Assembly: GCF_017526105.1 (NCBI RefSeq)
Contig: NZ_CP071839.1
Span: 806,001-870,000, forward strand
DNA: 64,000 nucleotides
DNA from: Streptomyces cyanogenus
Lineage (GTDB): Bacteria; Actinomycetota; Actinomycetes; Streptomycetales; Streptomycetaceae
Direction: 5' to 3'
Shown: positions 61,684-64,000 of the stretch, one piece after another
Numbering within the stretch: the first letter of the stretch is position 1
Layout of the letters: every line of letters begins with the position of its first letter
The notes under the pieces: model-generated
Databases searched by the model: none
What the model saw: only the letters and a program-made list of their open reading frames with translations
Told to the model about the DNA's origin: nothing
Translations under genes and position numbers: made by a program

Positions 61684-63750
61684 ATGAGTGCAGCCGAGTC
61701 TCCGGCGATGGAGAACGGCGAGCCGGCGCGCCCCGGCGGTCTGCTCGACGTCCTGGGCGTGGCCTCGGTGATGCTGGACACCGACGGCCGGATCGTCCTG
61801 TGGAGCCCGCAGGCGGAGGAGCTGTTCGGCTACACGGCGCAGGAGGCCCTCGGCCAGTACGCCGCCCGTCTGATGGTGCACGAACAGCACATCCAGCTGG
61901 TCGGCAAGCTCTTCGCCGACGTGATGCGGACCGGGGAGAGCTGGGCGGGCGGCTTCCCGATCCGGCGCAAGGACGGCAGCACCCGGTTGGTGGAGTTCCG
62001 CAACATGCGGTTGCTGGACGACCAGGGGGACGTGTACGCGCTCGGGCTCGCCGCCGACCAGTCGACCGTACGGCGGCTGGAGCAGGAAGTGGCGCTGTCC
62101 GAGCGGATGGTGATGCAGTCACCGATCGGATACGCCGTCCTCGACACCGAGCTGCGGTTCGTCTCGGTCAACCCGGCCCTGGAGAAGATCACCGGGGTGC
62201 CGGCCGCCGAGCACGCGGGCCGCACACTGCGCGAGGTGCTGCCGATGCTGGACTCCACGTCCGTGGAGGCCGGCGCCCGGCGGGTGCTGGAGACCGGAGT
62301 GCCCGTGATCGACGACAGGCTGGTCGGCCGCACGCCCGCCGACCCGGACGAGGACCACACCTGGGCGCACTCGCTGTACCGGCTCGAAGACGCGATGGGC
62401 AACGTGCTGGGGGTGGCGGTCTCGGTGGTCGACATCACCGAGCAGCACCGGGCCTCGGTCGAGGCGGAGGCCGCGCGGCGCCGGCTCGCGGTCATCGCGG
62501 ACGCCTCCGCCCGGATCGGTACGACGCTGGAACTCGAACGCACCGCCTGCGAGCTGGCCGAGGTCGCCGTACCGGAGCTGGCCGACGTGGCCGCCGTCGA
62601 TCTGCTGGACGCGGTGGTCGAGGGCCGGCAGAGCACGCTGGGCCCGTCGGAGGCGGCGGTGATCCGGGCCCTCGCGGTGCGTCCGGCGGACGGCTCGGAG
62701 GCCGTGTGCGCCGCCGACCCGCCCGGCCAGATCGCCCGGTACGCGCCCGACCGGCTGGTCACCGAGTGCGTGCGCACCGGCGAGGCGGTGCTGGTGCCGC
62801 AGGTCAAGGACGGCGACCTGCCGCGCATCGCCCGTTCCCCCGAGGCGGCCGTCCTGCTCGGCCGCGCGGGCCTGCACTCGTATCTCGCGGTGCCGCTGAT
62901 CGCGCGCGGCGAGGTGCTGGGCGCGCTCGACCTCAAGCGCACCCGCAATCCGGCGCCCTTCGACGAGGACGACGTCCTGCTGGCGAGGGAGCTGGCCGCC
63001 CGCGCGGCCGTGCAGATCGACAACGCGCGCTGGTACCAGAACGCCCGCAACACCGCCCTCACCCTCCAGCGCAGCCTGCTGCCCAGCCATCCGCCGGTGA
63101 CCACCGGACTGGAGGTGGCCTCCCGCTACCAGCCGGCGGGCGCCACCAGCGAGGTCGGCGGGGACTGGTTCGACGTCATCCCGCTGGAGGGCGGCAAGAC
63201 CGCGCTCGTCGTGGGTGACGTGATGGGCAGCGGCATCAGCGCGGCCGCCACGATGGGCCGGCTGCGGACCGCGACGACCACCCTGGCCGCCCTCGACCTC
63301 GACCCGGCCCGGCTGCTCGAACACCTGGACAAGACCACCTCGGCGCTGGACCACTCCATCGCGACCTGCGTCTACGCCGTCCACGACCCGCATCTGCGCC
63401 AGTGCCGGATCGCCAACGCCGGCCATCTGCCGCCCGCCCGGGTACGGCCCGGCCACCCGCCGGAACTGCTGGACCTGCCCACCGGGGTGCCGCTGGGGGT
63501 GGGCGGGGTCGAGTTCTCCACCGTCACGGTCGACTTCGCACCGGGCGACGAGCTGGTGTTCTACACCGACGGGCTGGTGGAGACCCGCCGCCACTCGCTG
63601 GACGAGCGCCTGGCCTTCATGCTGTCCCTCCTCGACGACCCGGCCCGCCCCCTGGAGGAGGCCTGCGACCTCCTCCTGCGCACCCTGCACCACCCGGACA
63701 ACCACGACGACGTGGCCCTGCTGATCGCCCGGGCCCAGGAACTGGCCTAG
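61684..63750 (+). CDS. PAS-PAS-GAF-PP2C (SpoIIE-type) phosphatase
   Basis: A 688-residue cytoplasmic regulator. Two PAS domains (about 20-140, VASVMLDTDGRIVLWSPQAE; 150-265, IGYAVLDTELRFVSVNPALE) are followed by a GAF domain (about 275-440, ELERTACELAEVAVPELADV to YLAVPLIARGEVLGALDLKR) and a SpoIIE-like PP2C domain (about 450-685) with SEVGGDWFDVIPLEGGKTAL, VVGDVMGSGISAAATMG, AGHLPPARV, FYTDGLVETRR and DDVALLIARA carrying metal-binding aspartates. It would dephosphorylate a STAS anti-sigma-antagonist in response to signals; candidate partners are encoded at 34-36 kb, though this link is inference. ATG 61684 has GAAGG upstream. Confidence 0.9.
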   Translation: MSAAESPAMENGEPARPGGLLDVLGVASVMLDTDGRIVLWSPQAEELFGYTAQEALGQYAARLMVHEQHIQLVGKLFADVMRTGESWAGGFPIRRKDGSTRLVEFRNMRLLDDQGDVYALGLAADQSTVRRLEQEVALSERMVMQSPIGYAVLDTELRFVSVNPALEKITGVPAAEHAGRTLREVLPMLDSTSVEAGARRVLETGVPVIDDRLVGRTPADPDEDHTWAHSLYRLEDAMGNVLGVAVSVVDITEQHRASVEAEAARRRLAVIADASARIGTTLELERTACELAEVAVPELADVAAVDLLDAVVEGRQSTLGPSEAAVIRALAVRPADGSEAVCAADPPGQIARYAPDRLVTECVRTGEAVLVPQVKDGDLPRIARSPEAAVLLGRAGLHSYLAVPLIARGEVLGALDLKRTRNPAPFDEDDVLLARELAARAAVQIDNARWYQNARNTALTLQRSLLPSHPPVTTGLEVASRYQPAGATSEVGGDWFDVIPLEGGKTALVVGDVMGSGISAAATMGRLRTATTTLAALDLDPARLLEHLDKTTSALDHSIATCVYAVHDPHLRQCRIANAGHLPPARVRPGHPPELLDLPTGVPLGVGGVEFSTVTVDFAPGDELVFYTDGLVETRRHSLDERLAFMLSLLDDPARPLEEACDLLLRTLHHPDNHDDVALLIARAQELA

Positions 63751-63822
63751 CGCCCGGCGGGCGCACGTCACCGGGCGCGCCGCGGTGGCGCTCGAGGAAC
63801 ACCGCAGACCGGGCGGCTCCCG

Positions 63823-64000
63823 TCAGCCCTGCTGCCGTACCCCGATCACCACGTGCGCGGACAGGTCCTCGTCCACCGCCAGACGGGGCGTCAGACCGGC
63901 ACGGGTGAAGGCCTGCAGGGCGGCCGGCGCCTGGTCTTCGCTGGTCTCGGTCAGCAGGCAGCCGCCGGGGGCGAGCCACTCGGGGGCCCCGGCGGCCACC
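63823..64000 (-). CDS. HemK-like (N5)-glutamine methyltransferase, C-terminal fragment
   Basis: The last 58 residues of a leftward gene that starts beyond the window: GAPEWLAPGGCLLTETSEDQ then APAALQAFTRAGLTPRLAVD and EDLSAHVVIGVRQQG before the stop. The PGGxLLxETS strand-turn is the post-motif-IV region of SAM methyltransferases, and the whole matches the actinobacterial proteins annotated as putative protein N(5)-glutamine methyltransferases. The catalytic NPPY motif lies outside the window. Convergent with the PP2C gene, 72 bases away. Confidence 0.7.
   Translation of the reverse strand, partial: VAAGAPEWLAPGGCLLTETSEDQAPAALQAFTRAGLTPRLAVDEDLSAHVVIGVRQQG

Overview
The window is very GC-rich with strong third-position GC bias, GTG and TTG starts, purine-rich Shine-Dalgarno sites and many GTGA/ATGA stop-start overlaps. 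Gene content (DhaKLM, penicillin-acylase-like secreted enzyme, STAS/GAF/SpoIIE regulators, MpaB-type oxygenase, a DosS-like kinase with universal stress proteins) points to a chromosome of Streptomyces or a close actinomycete. No rRNA, tRNA, CRISPR array or intact transposase was seen. Both ends cut genes: a phenylacetate-CoA-ligase-like C-terminus at the left and a HemK-like methyltransferase C-terminus at the right.

Layout. 0-5 kb: a Trypco2 protein followed by a 1293-residue protein joining a trypsin-like protease, a STAND-type NTPase and about 11 near-identical TPR-like repeats, a probable conflict/defence or signalling module. 5-16.7 kb: an ArsR-like remnant, two acyl-CoA ligases, a penicillin-acylase-family enzyme, nitronate monooxygenase, Tat-exported serine hydrolase, a phytoene-desaturase-like oxidoreductase and an MpaB-family oxygenase. 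16.9-31 kb: a dormancy/hypoxia-type stress island: cyclic-nucleotide-binding protein, two CBS-BON proteins, a DosS/OsdK-like GAF kinase, three PPOX-fold proteins (two fused to an XRE domain), two zinc alcohol dehydrogenases, an Rv1733c-like membrane protein, four universal stress proteins and a decayed GH65 gene. Six copies of a 14-bp palindrome GGGNC-N4-GGCCC lie in the three divergent promoter regions of this island and look like its shared operator.

31-36 kb: acyl-CoA dehydrogenase, a Cys-rich copper-binding four-helix protein, DUF6479-like membrane protein, RpiB-like isomerase, and STAS-ANTAR-GAF and STAS regulators. 36-50 kb: a surface-glycan cluster read leftwards, with most genes overlapping by 4 bp: GmhA, HldE and GmhB for ADP-heptose, two GT9, three GT2-type and two GT4-type glycosyltransferases, a carbamoyltransferase and an NAD-dependent epimerase, with a divergent pyruvyltransferase-like gene. 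50-64 kb: hemerythrin protein, DUF3040 protein, dhaKLM, GH75 chitosanase-like enzyme, FN3 lipoprotein, surface protein, PadR regulator with a 2,4-dienoyl-CoA-reductase-like gene behind a perfect palindrome, two poorly known proteins and a PAS-GAF-PP2C phosphatase.

Working together: the glycan cluster makes and transfers heptose to an envelope polymer; the stress island probably responds to low oxygen or redox signals through the GAF kinase, whose partner response regulator is not in the window; dhaKLM phosphorylates dihydroxyacetone using phosphoryl groups from PTS proteins encoded elsewhere. Functional calls rest on motif and family recognition by eye; no database search was possible.
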